Origin: Citrobacter portucalensis
GTDB taxonomy: Bacteria; Pseudomonadota; Gammaproteobacteria; Enterobacterales; Enterobacteriaceae
Assembly: GCF_002042885.1 (NCBI RefSeq)
Contig: NZ_MVFY01000017.1
Location: forward strand, 1-64,000
Reading direction: 5' to 3'
Length of the DNA stretch: 64,000 nucleotides
Shown here: piece after piece, positions 1 through 10,056 of the stretch
Position numbering within the stretch: position 1 is the first letter of the stretch
Layout of the letters: every line of letters starts with the position of its first letter
Notes under the pieces: model-generated
What the model was told of the DNA's origin: nothing
What the model saw: the letters and a program-made list of their open reading frames with translations, nothing else
Databases searched by the model: none
Program-made: the position numbers and the translations under genes

Positions 1-77
1 TTCGCTTTCTTCGCCGGAGTTCTCAGTGGAACCCCGCTGACCCGGCGGCTTGTAATCCGTTGTTCCGTGTCAGTGGA

Positions 78-136
78 GGCGCATTATAGGGAGTTATTTC
101 AGGCTGACAAGGGGAAATTTAAAATAATCTTCCGAG
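78..136 (-). promoter_or_regulatory. rrn P1 ribosomal RNA promoter (minus strand)
   Basis: Read on the minus strand there is a -35 TTGTCA (110-105), a 16-bp spacer, a perfect -10 TATAAT (88-83) and a GCGCC discriminator. The A/T-rich run at about 115-136 fits an UP element. The downstream leader (60-1) resembles the enterobacterial rrn leader between P1 and P2. The 16-bp spacer and GC-rich discriminator are typical of growth-rate and ppGpp-controlled rrn P1 promoters. P2 and the 16S gene would lie beyond the left edge. In E. coli hemG likewise precedes rrnA. Confidence 0.9.
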
Positions 137-159
137 TGCGTATTTTTTATTCTTTGCGC

Positions 160-705
160 TTATTTTAACAACGCTTTGTTGGTTAATTGGGCTATTTCTC
201 GCGCGAATCTCGCAACCTGTTCCCAATCGGTATACACCACTTCTTTATTCGTATCCGTTTCACCACCTGACATCTTCATTATCAGTTGGATCATAACGCG
301 GTCATACCAGCGATAGCGTGGATACAGCAAAGCACCCGCAATGACTGCGCTGTGGTCTGGTCGCCACGGCGAACTCATCAGGAACTTACGCGCATAGCTG
401 TTGGTTTGCGGCGTACGTTTCTCCGGTTTACGGGCAACCAGGTTTACGGAGTAGAACGCGCTCGGCATCGAATTCAGCCGTGTGGCATGCTTTTTCACAA
501 ACTCCTGAAAAGCAGCATGGTAATGACCGTAGCGAATCGAGGCGCCAATTACCACGCTGTCATAATTTTGCCAGTCCGGCTCCGCGGTACGATGCAAATT
601 AACAACATCTGCCCAAACGCCCAGCTCTTTGAGTTCAGAAGCCAGATATTCAGCGATTTCACGCGTTTGTCCGTCCCGGGAAGAAAAAAGAATCAGTGTT
701 TTCAC
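160..705 (-). CDS. hemG: Menaquinone-dependent protoporphyrinogen IX oxidase HemG
   Basis: The product is 181 aa, the usual HemG length. It oxidises protoporphyrinogen IX to protoporphyrin IX, the penultimate step of haem synthesis, and passes electrons to the quinone pool. The fold is flavodoxin-like: the N-terminal [11 protein letters not shown] segment (residues 4-14) is the FMN phosphate-binding loop, and the long-chain flavodoxin insert typical of HemG lies around residues 95-140. It is the last gene of a minus-strand run behind trkH, with 11 bp between them, and is followed by the rrn promoter as in E. coli. Assignment rests on overall similarity and context. Confidence 0.95.
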   Translation of the reverse strand: MKTLILFSSRDGQTREIAEYLASELKELGVWADVVNLHRTAEPDWQNYDSVVIGASIRYGHYHAAFQEFVKKHATRLNSMPSAFYSVNLVARKPEKRTPQTNSYARKFLMSSPWRPDHSAVIAGALLYPRYRWYDRVMIQLIMKMSGGETDTNKEVVYTDWEQVARFAREIAQLTNKALLK

Positions 706-716
706 GTGTTACTCCA

Positions 717-2168
717 TTATTCACGCCAGAAGGTAGGGGTAAAGAGCACCAGCAGAGTAAAGACCTCCAGACGACCAAACAGCATATTGGCAATCAGGAT
801 CCACTTCGCCACAGGGTTCATACTGGCAAAGTTGTCGGCGACAACCCCCAGTCCAGGCCCCAGGTTATTCAACGTTGCCACAACAGAGGCAAACGCGGAG
901 AAGTCATCAACACCGGTCGCAATAATCGCCAGCATACTGATAATAAAGACCAGCGCATAGGCAGAGAAGAATCCCCATACGGCTTCAAGAATTCGCTCCG
1001 GCAACGCACGGTTACCCAGTTTGATACTGTAAACCGCATTCGGATGGACCAGTCGTTTCAATTCGCGGTTACCCTGCTTAAACAGCAGCAGGATACGAAT
1101 CACCTTCAAGCCACCGCCCGTCGACCCGGCACAGCCGCCGATAAAAGCAGAACACAGCAACAACACTGGCAGAAACAGCGGCCAGCGGGCAATACTGTCC
1201 GTGGTAAATCCGGCGGTCGTCGCCATCGATACCACCTGGAAAAAGGCCTGGTTGATCGTCGTGAGCGCCGAGCCATAGGTATTGTGTATCCATAGCACCA
1301 GCGTACAGACTGCCACCAGCGTCAGCTGCACGCCGATAAACATGCGGAATTCCGGATCCCGCCAGTAGACCTTCAGACTACGCCCACTTAATAAAGAGAA
1401 GTGCAGACCATAGTTACAACCGGAGATCAGCAAGAAGATAGCAATGATGGTGTTAATCGTGGGACTGTCGAAATACCCCACGCTGGCATCGTGTGTGGAA
1501 AAACCACCGATGGCGATTGTGGCAAAACTGTGCCCTATGGCGTCAAACGCGGGCATCCCGGCAAACCATAGCGCCAGCGCGCACGCCACCGTCAGTAATA
1601 CATAGATTAGCCACAGCGTTTTCGCCGTTTCGGCAATACGCGGGCGCATTTTATTATCTTTCAGCGGCCCCGGCATTTCTGCACGATAGAGCTGCATCCC
1701 ACCAACGCCAAGAATAGGCAGGATAGCCACCGCCAGCACGATGATCCCCATCCCGCCGAACCATTGCAGCATCTGGCGATAAAAGAGAATCGCGTGTGGC
1801 AATGAATCCAGCCCCACCAGCGTCGTCGCACCTGTAGTGGTTAATCCGGAAAAGGATTCAAAAAAAGCGTCGGTTATCGTTAGGTTAGGGCTTTCCGCAA
1901 AGATGAACGGTAGCGCACCCACACTACCCAGAACGGTCCAGAACAAAACGACAATCAGAAATCCTTCGCGCGATTTCAGTTCACCCTTCTCTTTACGGTT
2001 TGGCCACCACAGCATGGAGCCGATCGCCAGAGCAACGAAGAAAGTTTGGGTGAATGCACGCCCTGCCCCATCGCGGTAGATGAGCGCTACCAGTCCGGGG
2101 ATAATCATTGTCCCCGAGAATAAGATGACCAGTAGTCCAACGATTCGGGTGATGGCGCGAAAATGCAT
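717..2168 (-). CDS. trkH: Trk system potassium uptake protein TrkH
   Basis: The product is a 483-aa inner-membrane K+ translocating subunit that works with the NAD-binding regulator TrkA and needs ATP and proton motive force. It shows repeated membrane-pore-membrane units; the filter-like loops include TTTGATTL (110-117), ATIAIGGFS, SMATTAGFT and ATLNNLGPG. Length equals E. coli TrkH. It lies 38 bp downstream of yigZ and 11 bp upstream of hemG, so these probably share a transcript. Confidence 0.95.
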   Translation of the reverse strand: MHFRAITRIVGLLVILFSGTMIIPGLVALIYRDGAGRAFTQTFFVALAIGSMLWWPNRKEKGELKSREGFLIVVLFWTVLGSVGALPFIFAESPNLTITDAFFESFSGLTTTGATTLVGLDSLPHAILFYRQMLQWFGGMGIIVLAVAILPILGVGGMQLYRAEMPGPLKDNKMRPRIAETAKTLWLIYVLLTVACALALWFAGMPAFDAIGHSFATIAIGGFSTHDASVGYFDSPTINTIIAIFLLISGCNYGLHFSLLSGRSLKVYWRDPEFRMFIGVQLTLVAVCTLVLWIHNTYGSALTTINQAFFQVVSMATTAGFTTDSIARWPLFLPVLLLCSAFIGGCAGSTGGGLKVIRILLLFKQGNRELKRLVHPNAVYSIKLGNRALPERILEAVWGFFSAYALVFIISMLAIIATGVDDFSAFASVVATLNNLGPGLGVVADNFASMNPVAKWILIANMLFGRLEVFTLLVLFTPTFWRE

Positions 2169-2206
2169 CTCTGCCGCTTCCTTAGTTCTTTAAAATGAGG
2201 TGGGGA

Positions 2207-2821
2207 TTATTCTTCAATCGCTAACAATTGCAATGAACCACGACTAAAATCCGCCAGTTTTGCCGAAAACTCATCCACTTTGGCAAAAGGAAGCGCCACC
2301 CTGAGCCGAACAAAAGCCTGGTAATCACTGGCAACGACTTTACCGTCAAACTGCCCCAGCAAGGCTTCAATGCCTGCCAGCTGACCGTACTCACACTGCA
2401 AAGTATATTCGGTTAATGGCGTCTTGCGCTGTGTCGTTAACTGGCGCAACGCCTGATTCACACCACCACCGTAGGCTTTTACCAACCCTCCAGTACCGAG
2501 AAGGATACCGCCGTAGTAGCGCACGACTACAGCGGTAATCTCGCCGACACCGCTCCCCATCAGCTGCGCGAGCATCGGTTTACCTGCCGTACCCGCCGGT
2601 TCGCCATCGTCTGAAAATCCTAGCTGCTGCGAGTCATTGGGCGCACCCGCCACCCACGCCACACAATGGTGGCGGGCGTCCGGGTGTTCCGCTTTGACTG
2701 ACTCAACAAACGCCTTTGCCGCTTCTACGCCGTCCGTATGGGCGAGCAGCGTAATGAAGCGGCTTTTTTTGATCTCTTCGACGACGCTAACCGGCGCCGC
2801 AGGGATTAACCAACTGTCCAT
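2207..2821 (-). CDS. yigZ: IMPACT/UPF0029 family protein YigZ
   Basis: The product is 204 aa. An N-terminal IMPACT-type domain carries the conserved GEPAGTAGKPML motif (about residues 77-88) and YYGGILLGTGGLVKAYG (about 104-120). A shorter C-terminal ferredoxin-like domain (DUF1949 type) follows. The molecular function is not settled; the eukaryotic relative IMPACT regulates the kinase GCN2. Its ATG overlaps the pepQ stop codon by one base (TAATG), so the two are likely translationally coupled. Confidence 0.9.
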   Translation of the reverse strand: MDSWLIPAAPVSVVEEIKKSRFITLLAHTDGVEAAKAFVESVKAEHPDARHHCVAWVAGAPNDSQQLGFSDDGEPAGTAGKPMLAQLMGSGVGEITAVVVRYYGGILLGTGGLVKAYGGGVNQALRQLTTQRKTPLTEYTLQCEYGQLAGIEALLGQFDGKVVASDYQAFVRLRVALPFAKVDEFSAKLADFSRGSLQLLAIEE

Positions 2822-4152
2822 TACGCCAGTTTCAAATCCCGCGTCATGTTTTCGATATTGTTTTCGTGAACCACCACGTTGTCTTCAATACGAATACCGC
2901 CGAACGGTTTCAGTGCTTCAATTTTCTGCCAGTTGAAGTGCTTGCTGAACTGTCCTTCACGCCATGGTGCCAACAGAGATTCAATGAAGTAAATGCCCGG
3001 TTCGATGGTCAGAACCATGCCTGGTTGCAGTACGCGGGTGCAACGCAGGTAAGGATACTTCGACGGCGCGGCCAGATGAGTACCGCTGTCATCCTGCATA
3101 AAGCCTGCGACATCATGCACCTGCAGACCCAGCGGGTGACCAATACCGTGCGGCATAAACGGCCCGGTAAGATCGTTTTCCACCATCGCTTCTTCACTCA
3201 TACCGGTGATGATTTGATGCTTACGCAGCAGCTTCGCGATACGCTGATGGAACTGAATGTGATAATCCACGTAGCTGGTGCCTGCTTTCATGGTGGCAAT
3301 CAGCGCCAGCTCTTCGTCGTTAACGTCTTTCACCAGATGCGCATAGTCGTTGTCGTTTTTCGCCGACCAGGTACGCGTCAGGTCTGCCGCATAGCCGTTG
3401 TATTCCGCACCAGCGTCGAGCAGGAAGCTGCGGATTTCAGACGGTGCCTGATGATCCAGCTTGGTATAATGAAGAACCGAAGCATGCTCGTTAAGCGCCA
3501 CGATGTTGCTGTATGGCACGTCGGTGTCGCGGTGACCGGTGGCAGTCAGGTAAGCGAGGTTGATGTCAAACTCGCTCATTCCGGAACGGAACGCTTCTTC
3601 TGCGGCACGGTGTCCATTTACCGCCATTTTCTGCGCTTCGCGCATACAGGCCAGTTCGTATTCCGTTTTATAGGCGCGGTAATAATGCAGGTAGTCGATC
3701 ACCCCTTTCGGGTTGATGTTGCTGGCCGCGATGTCCAGTTGCAGCGCACGTTCCGGAACCGGGCCGATATAACCAATATTGCCTCGAGCAGCAGGCAGTT
3801 GGCTACCGATACCATCCGCTTTCGGCAGCGCGATGATCTCGATTTCTTCCGTCCAGAAAGAGGTTGGTAGCGGCTCAACGTTGTGCCAGTAATCGACCGG
3901 CAGGTAGAACCACAGTTTCGGCTTGTTTACGCCATCCACCAGCAACCAGCAGTTAGGAACCTGTGTTACAGGCACCCAGGCTTTAAATTGTGGATTGACC
4001 TTAAACGGATATGGATGATCGTCGAGAAAGACGTTAACAAGTTCGCCAGAGTGAATAAGTAATGCATCCAGTTTGAAGCGATCCAGCGCGTCGCGCGTCC
4101 GTTCCTGTAAGGTAACGATATGATTTTTATAGAGTGCGGCCAGCGATTCCAT
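2821..4152 (-). CDS. pepQ: Xaa-Pro dipeptidase PepQ (prolidase)
   Basis: The product is a 443-aa cytosolic metallopeptidase of the pita-bread (M24) fold that cleaves X-Pro dipeptides. The five di-metal ligands can be seen: two Asp in [19 protein letters not shown] (near 246 and 257), His in HGIGHPLG (near 339), Glu in LTIEPGIYF (near 384) and Glu in [10 protein letters not shown] (near 423). Length matches E. coli PepQ. It is divergent from fadB and heads the pepQ-yigZ-trkH-hemG run. Confidence 0.95.
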   Translation of the reverse strand: MESLAALYKNHIVTLQERTRDALDRFKLDALLIHSGELVNVFLDDHPYPFKVNPQFKAWVPVTQVPNCWLLVDGVNKPKLWFYLPVDYWHNVEPLPTSFWTEEIEIIALPKADGIGSQLPAARGNIGYIGPVPERALQLDIAASNINPKGVIDYLHYYRAYKTEYELACMREAQKMAVNGHRAAEEAFRSGMSEFDINLAYLTATGHRDTDVPYSNIVALNEHASVLHYTKLDHQAPSEIRSFLLDAGAEYNGYAADLTRTWSAKNDNDYAHLVKDVNDEELALIATMKAGTSYVDYHIQFHQRIAKLLRKHQIITGMSEEAMVENDLTGPFMPHGIGHPLGLQVHDVAGFMQDDSGTHLAAPSKYPYLRCTRVLQPGMVLTIEPGIYFIESLLAPWREGQFSKHFNWQKIEALKPFGGIRIEDNVVVHENNIENMTRDLKLA

Positions 4153-4298
4153 TTTCTATCCTTCTGTTTTTTGACCTCAAGTCTCCGCATCTTAGCACAT
4201 CGCTTTGTGAGTGCGTGATTTCTGCCGAGCGTGATCGAATCGTCATTTCTTTAATCATTCATTTGCATTTTATTAACATAAAACACACACTTCGATTC

Positions 4299-4315
4299 AT
4301 CTGGTATGACCAGAT
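4299..4315 (+). promoter_or_regulatory. FadR operator of fadBA
   Basis: The 17-bp near-palindrome ATCTGGTATGACCAGAT lies 26 bp upstream of the fadB start and fits the FadR consensus ANCTGGTCNGACCAGNT with one change in the centre. FadR is released by long-chain acyl-CoA, which derepresses beta-oxidation genes. Site identity is by sequence match; binding is inferred. Confidence 0.9.
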
Positions 4316-4340
4316 CACCTTGCGGATTCAGGAGACTGAC

Positions 4341-6530
4341 ATGCTTTACAAAGGCGACACCCTGTACCTCGACTGGCTGGAAGATGGCATCGCCGAACTG
4401 GTGTTCGATGCCCCTGGTTCGGTCAATAAACTCGACACGGCCACCGTTGCCAGCCTGGGCCATGCGCTTGATGTGCTGGAAAAACAACCGAATTTAAAAG
4501 GGCTGCTACTGCGTTCTAACAAAGCAGCCTTTATTGTTGGTGCCGATATCACCGAATTCCTTTCACTGTTCCTCGTGCCTGAAGAACAACTAAGCCAGTG
4601 GCTGCATTTTGCCAACAGCGTCTTTAATCGCCTCGAAGATCTGCCTGTTCCGACCCTGTCAGCAGTAAACGGCTACGCGCTGGGTGGCGGCTGCGAGTGT
4701 GTTCTGGCAACCGATTATCGTCTGGCAACGCCGGACCTGCGCATTGGCCTGCCGGAAACCAAGCTGGGCATTATGCCGGGCTTTGGCGGCTCCGTGCGTA
4801 TGCCACGTATGCTGGGTGCGGACAGCGCGCTGGAAATTATTGCGGCAGGTAAGGATGTTGGTGCTGAGCAGGCGCTAAAAATCGGCCTGGTCGATGGCGT
4901 AGTGAAGCAAGACAAACTGCTTGATGGCGCGATCGCAGTATTACGTCAGGCGATTAACGGCGACCTCGACTGGAAGGCCAAACGTCAGCCGAAGCTGGAG
5001 CCGTTGAAACTCAGCAAAATTGAAGCGGCTATGAGCTTTACCATCGCTAAAGGTATGGTGGCACAGACGGCAGGGAAGCATTATCCCGCGCCGATTACCG
5101 CGGTAAAAACCATTGAAGCAGCGGCCCGTTTTGGCCGTGAAGAAGCGCTGAATCTGGAAAATAAAAGCTTTGTTCCACTGGCGCACACCAGTGAAGCTCG
5201 CGCGCTGGTTGGGATCTTCCTTAACGATCAGTTCGTCAAAGCCAAAGCCAAAAAACTCACCAAAAATATTGAAGCACCGAAGCAAGCTGCGGTGCTGGGC
5301 GCGGGCATTATGGGCGGCGGCATCGCTTACCAGTCAGCCTGGAAAGGCGTGCCGGTTGTCATGAAAGATATCAACGACAAATCATTAACGCTGGGCATGA
5401 CCGAAGCGGCCAAGCTGCTGAACAAACAGCTTGAGCGCGGCAAAATTGACGGTCTGAAAATGGCGGGCGTGATTTCCACTATTCATCCAACCCTCGACTA
5501 TAGCGGTTTTGAGCGTGTGGACGTGGTGGTTGAAGCTGTCGTGGAAAACCCGAAAGTGAAAAAAGCGGTACTGGCAGAAACCGAAGATCAGGTACGCCCG
5601 GACACCGTACTGGCTTCAAATACCTCCACCATCCCAATCAACGAGCTGGCCAGCGCGCTCAAGCGCCCGGAAAACTTCTGTGGGATGCACTTCTTTAACC
5701 CAGTACACCGCATGCCACTGGTTGAGATTATTCGCGGCGAGAAAAGCTCGGATGAAACCATCGCCAAAGTTGTCGCCTGGGCAAGCCAGATGGGCAAAAC
5801 CCCAATTGTGGTCAACGACTGCCCCGGTTTCTTCGTGAACCGCGTGCTGTTCCCGTATTTTGCCGGTTTCAGCCAGCTGCTGCGCGATGGGGCGGATTTC
5901 CGCAAAGTCGACAAAGTCATGGAAAAACAGTTTGGTTGGCCGATGGGCCCGGCTTATCTGCTGGACGTGGTGGGAATTGATACCGCACATCACGCGCAGG
6001 CAGTGATGTCCGCAGGCTTCCCTCAGCGTATGCAGAAAGATTATCGCGACGCGATAGACGCCCTGTTTGATGCGAACCGTTTCGGACAGAAAAACGGTCT
6101 TGGATTCTGGCGTTATAAAGAAGACAACAAGGGCAAGCCGAAGAAAGAAGAGGATGCCACCGTTGACGATCTGCTGGCAGAAGTCAGCCGGCCGAAACGC
6201 GACTTCAGTGATGAAGAGATTATCGCTCGCATGATGATCCCAATGGTCAACGAAGTGGTGCGTTGTCTGGAAGAAGGCATTATCGCCAGCCCGGCAGAAG
6301 CCGACATGGCGCTGGTGTATGGCCTGGGCTTCCCTCCGTTCCACGGCGGCGCGTTCCGCTGGCTGGATACGCTCGGCAGCGCGAAGTATCTCGATATGGC
6401 CCAGCAGTATCAACACCTCGGAGCGCTGTATGAAGTTCCGGCTGGTCTGCGTGATAAGGCGCGCCATAACGAACCGTATTATCCCCAGGTTGAGCCTGCC
6501 CGCCCGGTTGGCAGCCTGAAAACGGCTTAA
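4341..6530 (+). CDS. fadB: Fatty acid oxidation complex alpha subunit FadB
   Basis: The product is a 729-aa multifunctional enzyme: enoyl-CoA hydratase/isomerase at the N-terminus and L-3-hydroxyacyl-CoA dehydrogenase at the C-terminus. Hydratase catalytic Glu119 (GGGCE) and Glu139 (LPETKLG) are present. The Rossmann motif [12 protein letters not shown] begins the dehydrogenase half, and [14 protein letters not shown] holds the catalytic His near 450. The open frame extends upstream, but the ATG at 4341 is preceded by AGGAG, gives the family length and lies behind the FadR site. It forms an alpha2-beta2 complex with FadA, encoded 9 bp downstream. Confidence 0.97.
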   Translation: MLYKGDTLYLDWLEDGIAELVFDAPGSVNKLDTATVASLGHALDVLEKQPNLKGLLLRSNKAAFIVGADITEFLSLFLVPEEQLSQWLHFANSVFNRLEDLPVPTLSAVNGYALGGGCECVLATDYRLATPDLRIGLPETKLGIMPGFGGSVRMPRMLGADSALEIIAAGKDVGAEQALKIGLVDGVVKQDKLLDGAIAVLRQAINGDLDWKAKRQPKLEPLKLSKIEAAMSFTIAKGMVAQTAGKHYPAPITAVKTIEAAARFGREEALNLENKSFVPLAHTSEARALVGIFLNDQFVKAKAKKLTKNIEAPKQAAVLGAGIMGGGIAYQSAWKGVPVVMKDINDKSLTLGMTEAAKLLNKQLERGKIDGLKMAGVISTIHPTLDYSGFERVDVVVEAVVENPKVKKAVLAETEDQVRPDTVLASNTSTIPINELASALKRPENFCGMHFFNPVHRMPLVEIIRGEKSSDETIAKVVAWASQMGKTPIVVNDCPGFFVNRVLFPYFAGFSQLLRDGADFRKVDKVMEKQFGWPMGPAYLLDVVGIDTAHHAQAVMSAGFPQRMQKDYRDAIDALFDANRFGQKNGLGFWRYKEDNKGKPKKEEDATVDDLLAEVSRPKRDFSDEEIIARMMIPMVNEVVRCLEEGIIASPAEADMALVYGLGFPPFHGGAFRWLDTLGSAKYLDMAQQYQHLGALYEVPAGLRDKARHNEPYYPQVEPARPVGSLKTA

Positions 6531-7703
<1,173 letters not shown>

Positions 7704-7710
7704 TCAAAGC

Positions 7711-7744
7711 ATGCCGGGGGCGCTTCGCTTGCCCGGCCTACGAA
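7711..7744. repeat. REP (palindromic unit) after fadA
   Basis: The arms GCCGGG (7713-7718) and CCCGGC (7732-7737) flank a GCGCTTCGCTT-type centre and end in CCTACGAA. This is the standard enterobacterial REP form. It lies just after the fadA stop, where such units can protect upstream mRNA from 3' exonucleases. Confidence 0.8.
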
Positions 7745-7757
7745 ATGTTATCTCAAA

Positions 7758-7866
7758 GCCATTGGTGCCAGAACAAGGCGGCAAGTGAATGAATCCCGAT
7801 GAGCTTACGTATAGTAAGTGATTCGGGTGAATGAGCGCAGCCAACACAGTTATGGTGCCAATGGCG
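7758..7866. repeat. ERIC (IRU) element
   Basis: About 109 bp form a long imperfect inverted repeat. The centre is GAGCTTAC-GTATA-GTAAGTGATTCGGGTGA, flanked by GGCGGCAAGTGAATGAATCCC on the left and GAATGAGCGCAGCCAAC on the right; the outer arms are GCCATTGGTGCC and GGTGCCAATGGC. This matches the enterobacterial repetitive intergenic consensus. A second copy is at 24400-24490. Confidence 0.8.
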
Positions 7867-7893
7867 AAGAGAGAAAGTTTAGTTGCCGTTCTT

Positions 7894-7918
7894 CCCGCCT
7901 GTCAGGGGCGGGTTTTTT
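7894..7918 (+). terminator. Intrinsic terminator of fadBA
   Basis: The stem CCCGCC (7894-7899) / GGCGGG (7907-7912) is followed by TTTTTT on the plus strand. It closes the fadBA transcript after the REP and ERIC elements. The T run overlaps the stop codon of the convergent LacI-type gene by two bases. Confidence 0.8.
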
Positions 7919-8897
7919 ATTTCTCTGAACTACCACGTACCACTAACTGCACCGGCAACAGCAGATTCTCTTCCTGATTTTCTTCCAGCAATAAACGCAG
8001 CGCTTCACGCCCCAATTGTTGTTTATCAACCGCAATGGTGGTGAGTGGTGGATGTGACCAGGCCGCAGCATCGATATCATCAAACCCAACCAGCGCAAGA
8101 TCTTCCGGGATACGTATACCCTGCTGCGCACACACCCGTTGAACGACCAGCGCTGCCGCATCGTTATAGGCAAAAATAGCGTCGGGCGGCTCTGGCAGAC
8201 TGAGCAATTCATTCACCGCCTCCACCAAAGATTGCTCGGTATCCAGCAGCGGCGGCGCAATGGCTTCATACTCTGGCGGCATCAGCAAACGGGCCTCATA
8301 CAATGCCTGACGGTAACCCTTCTCGCGCTGACGGATGCTGTAGTGCGCAAGCGTGCTGGCAAGAAAAGCAATACGGCTGCGACCTTGTGCAATCAAATGT
8401 TGTGTAGCCAGATAACCGCCCTGGGTGTTGTCCGGATTCACGCAAGGCAGGCCCGGCGCCCAGAGATCCACCAGCACCAACGGCAGCTTCATCTGTTGAA
8501 GCAAGCCAAGTAATTCAGGCTCAAAAAATCCGGCACAGATCAGTGCATCAGGCTGGTGCAGCAGCACCTGCTCACTTACTGCATCGCCTGGGCCAATGGA
8601 GAGAAAGCTCAGCGCAATACCATGGTCACGACAGTTATCTTCTATGCCCAGCAGCAGTTGAGAGTAAAACGGCAATGCCCGGCTGATATTGTGCTGGCGG
8701 TGAAGTAAAAACAGGACGCGTTTGATCTTGTCAGTGCGCAGACGGGAAAAATCATAACCCTGCTGCTGCGCCACAGAAATAATGCGCAGCCGGGTGTCTT
8801 CACGCAGCCCCGGCTGCCCTTTTAGGGCGCGGGAAACTGCACCAACTGAAACACCACAAGCTTCGGCAATATCTCTGATACGTACAGGTTTCGTCAT
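7917..8897 (-). CDS. LacI/GalR-family transcriptional regulator
   Basis: The product is 326 aa. The N-terminal helix-turn-helix and hinge are clear (IRDIAEACGVSVGAVSRALKG, then LREDTRLRIISVAQQQGY). A periplasmic-binding-protein-like effector domain follows, with the family motif PEDLALVGFDDIDAAAWSHPPLTTI. The open frame continues 35 codons upstream, but the extra residues lie inside the kinase gene; the ATG at 8897 overlaps the kinase stop codon as ATGA and gives the usual length. It is probably a local repressor of the kinase operon and itself, acting on the palindrome at 9869-9887. The effector is unknown. The pair is absent between fadA and fre in E. coli K-12. Confidence 0.88.
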   Translation of the reverse strand: MTKPVRIRDIAEACGVSVGAVSRALKGQPGLREDTRLRIISVAQQQGYDFSRLRTDKIKRVLFLLHRQHNISRALPFYSQLLLGIEDNCRDHGIALSFLSIGPGDAVSEQVLLHQPDALICAGFFEPELLGLLQQMKLPLVLVDLWAPGLPCVNPDNTQGGYLATQHLIAQGRSRIAFLASTLAHYSIRQREKGYRQALYEARLLMPPEYEAIAPPLLDTEQSLVEAVNELLSLPEPPDAIFAYNDAAALVVQRVCAQQGIRIPEDLALVGFDDIDAAAWSHPPLTTIAVDKQQLGREALRLLLEENQEENLLLPVQLVVRGSSEK

Positions 8898-9820
8898 TTC
8901 ACTCTCATTGATTCTACTATGGCTTGTTGCGCCCCCAGCCAGGCCGCGCCGCGTACGCCGCTGCTGTCGCCGTGACGGGCCCGAACAATCGGTGTGCGGC
9001 ACTGCTTACCAAATACGTACTGCGCCGCTCGCGCCTGTAAACCAGAATACAGTAAATCGATATTAGATACCCCGCCCCCCAACACAATGACATCGGGATC
9101 GAGCGTATTCACCACGCTTGCCAACGCACGCGCCAGTTGATCGCAATAGCGTTCCCATACAAAGCAAGCATCCGCATCACCCAATTCTACCTGTTGCATA
9201 ATTTGTGGCACACCCACATGCTGCGCGGTGTGATTCAGGTACTGGCGTTCCAGACCGCTGCCGGAAATAAAGCTCTCAATACAGTTCAACTGTCCGCAAT
9301 AGCACATCACTCCAGTCCCGTCCTGAGATTCGTGGTAGCGCGGCAATGCATTATGCCCCCACTCTCCTGCGCAGGCGTTAGGTCCAGAGATCAAGCGGTT
9401 ATCGATGCATAGTCCACCGCCGCAACCGGTACCGAGGATCACGCCAAATACCACGCTATGCCCGTGTCCGCTACCGTCCATCGCTTCCGACAAGGTAAAA
9501 CAGTTGGCATCATTAGTAACAGGCACGGGCATTCCTGATGCTCGCTCAAGGTCTTGCGCAAAGGCCTGTTGATTGAGCACCAGGATGTTCGAATTCTTAA
9601 TCAAACCTTCGCTATCCACCGCGCCTGGCACCCCAACGCCAACCGATAAAGGCTGATTAACGGCCAGTCTGGCCTTAGCAATCATCTCCGTCACGGCCTG
9701 GAAAAAATCACCGTAACTCTGCTTTGGTGTCGCGCATCGCTCGCGGTAAACAATTTCACCCGCGTTATCAATCACCACCGCTTCGATTTTAGTCCCGCCA
9801 ATATCCAGTCCGAGCCTCAT
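8894..9820 (-). CDS. ROK-family sugar kinase, Mak (fructokinase)-like
   Basis: The product is 308 aa. The ATP phosphate-binding motif MRLGLDIGGTKIEAVVID is at the N-terminus. Sugar-binding motifs follow: ANCF and GTGCGGGL, then AGEWGHNALP and the ROK zinc motif CYCGQLNCIESFISG (about residues 172-186). The adenosine segment is LDPDVIVLGGGVSN. Its closest match that I recognise is E. coli Mak (YajF), with HGDSSGVRGAAWL near both C-termini, so fructose or a related hexose is the likely substrate; this is inference. It overlaps the repressor gene by 4 bp and has no transporter gene beside it. Confidence 0.88.
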   Translation of the reverse strand: MRLGLDIGGTKIEAVVIDNAGEIVYRERCATPKQSYGDFFQAVTEMIAKARLAVNQPLSVGVGVPGAVDSEGLIKNSNILVLNQQAFAQDLERASGMPVPVTNDANCFTLSEAMDGSGHGHSVVFGVILGTGCGGGLCIDNRLISGPNACAGEWGHNALPRYHESQDGTGVMCYCGQLNCIESFISGSGLERQYLNHTAQHVGVPQIMQQVELGDADACFVWERYCDQLARALASVVNTLDPDVIVLGGGVSNIDLLYSGLQARAAQYVFGKQCRTPIVRARHGDSSGVRGAAWLGAQQAIVESMRVK

Positions 9821-9849
9821 GGTTTTCCTCGTTTGCGCCTCGCAATTTG

Positions 9850-9887
9850 ATTGTATCTAGTTTGCCAATTTTGTTTACTAAACAAAA
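9850..9887 (-). promoter_or_regulatory. Candidate promoter and operator of the kinase-repressor operon
   Basis: A 19-bp perfect palindrome with a single central base, TTTTGTTTACTAAACAAAA (9869-9887), lies 49 bp upstream of the kinase ATG. On the minus strand a possible -35 (TAAACA, 9877-9872) inside the palindrome and a -10 (TACAAT, 9855-9850) are 16 bp apart, so a bound repressor would block polymerase. This is what autoregulation by the adjacent LacI-type protein would look like. Promoter elements are weak matches; the palindrome itself is certain. Confidence 0.6.
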
Positions 9888-9896
9888 AGAGACCTG

Positions 9897-9918
9897 TCAC
9901 AAAAGCTAAGTTTTGTGA
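9897..9918. repeat. Second palindrome upstream of the kinase operon
   Basis: The 8-bp arms TCACAAAA and TTTTGTGA are separated by GCTAAG. The half-sites are in the opposite order to a CRP site (TGTGA-N6-TCACA), so this is not a standard CRP operator. It lies between the 19-bp palindrome and a further GTTTACTAAA half-site at 9939-9948. Confidence 0.55.
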
Positions 9919-9936
9919 TTAATAGATAGGAAAAAC

Positions 9937-10056
9937 ATGTTTACTAAAAAACGTGGTGAAAAAGAGGAACAACGAGACCGGGCTTGCACCCTGTTAGAAG
10001 AAGTAAGGTTGGTGATGAATGCGCCGGAAGGGCTCCGGCGCACAGCGCTTAAATGA
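9937..10056 (+). CDS. Possible small protein, 39 aa, divergent from the kinase gene
   Basis: An ATG at 9937 preceded by TAGGA opens 39 codons of a strongly charged product (starts [15 protein letters not shown]) ending at TGA 10054. It reads away from the kinase operon and overlaps the 3' end of fre by 8 bp antisense. I recognise no family. It might be a real micro-protein sharing the control region, a remnant of a longer gene, or chance. Confidence 0.25.
   Translation: MFTKKRGEKEEQRDRACTLLEEVRLVMNAPEGLRRTALK
10020..10042. terminator. Hairpin downstream of fre
   Basis: The inverted repeat TGCGCCGGA (10020-10028) / TCCGGCGCA (10034-10042) lies 7 bp beyond the fre stop. It has no T run on either strand, so it is a 3' stabiliser or weak terminator rather than a classical one. 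Confidence 0.45.

Noticed and set aside
2866-3870. Plus-strand open frame of 334 codons inside pepQ
   Set aside because: It is antisense to a complete pepQ and resembles no family; a shadow frame.
7758-7866. Repeat considered as a CRISPR or an insertion-sequence end
   Set aside because: It is a single imperfect palindrome with the ERIC core, without spacers, direct repeats or a transposase.
9897-9918. Palindrome considered as a CRP site
   Set aside because: Half-sites are in the order TCACA...TGTGA, opposite to the CRP consensus.
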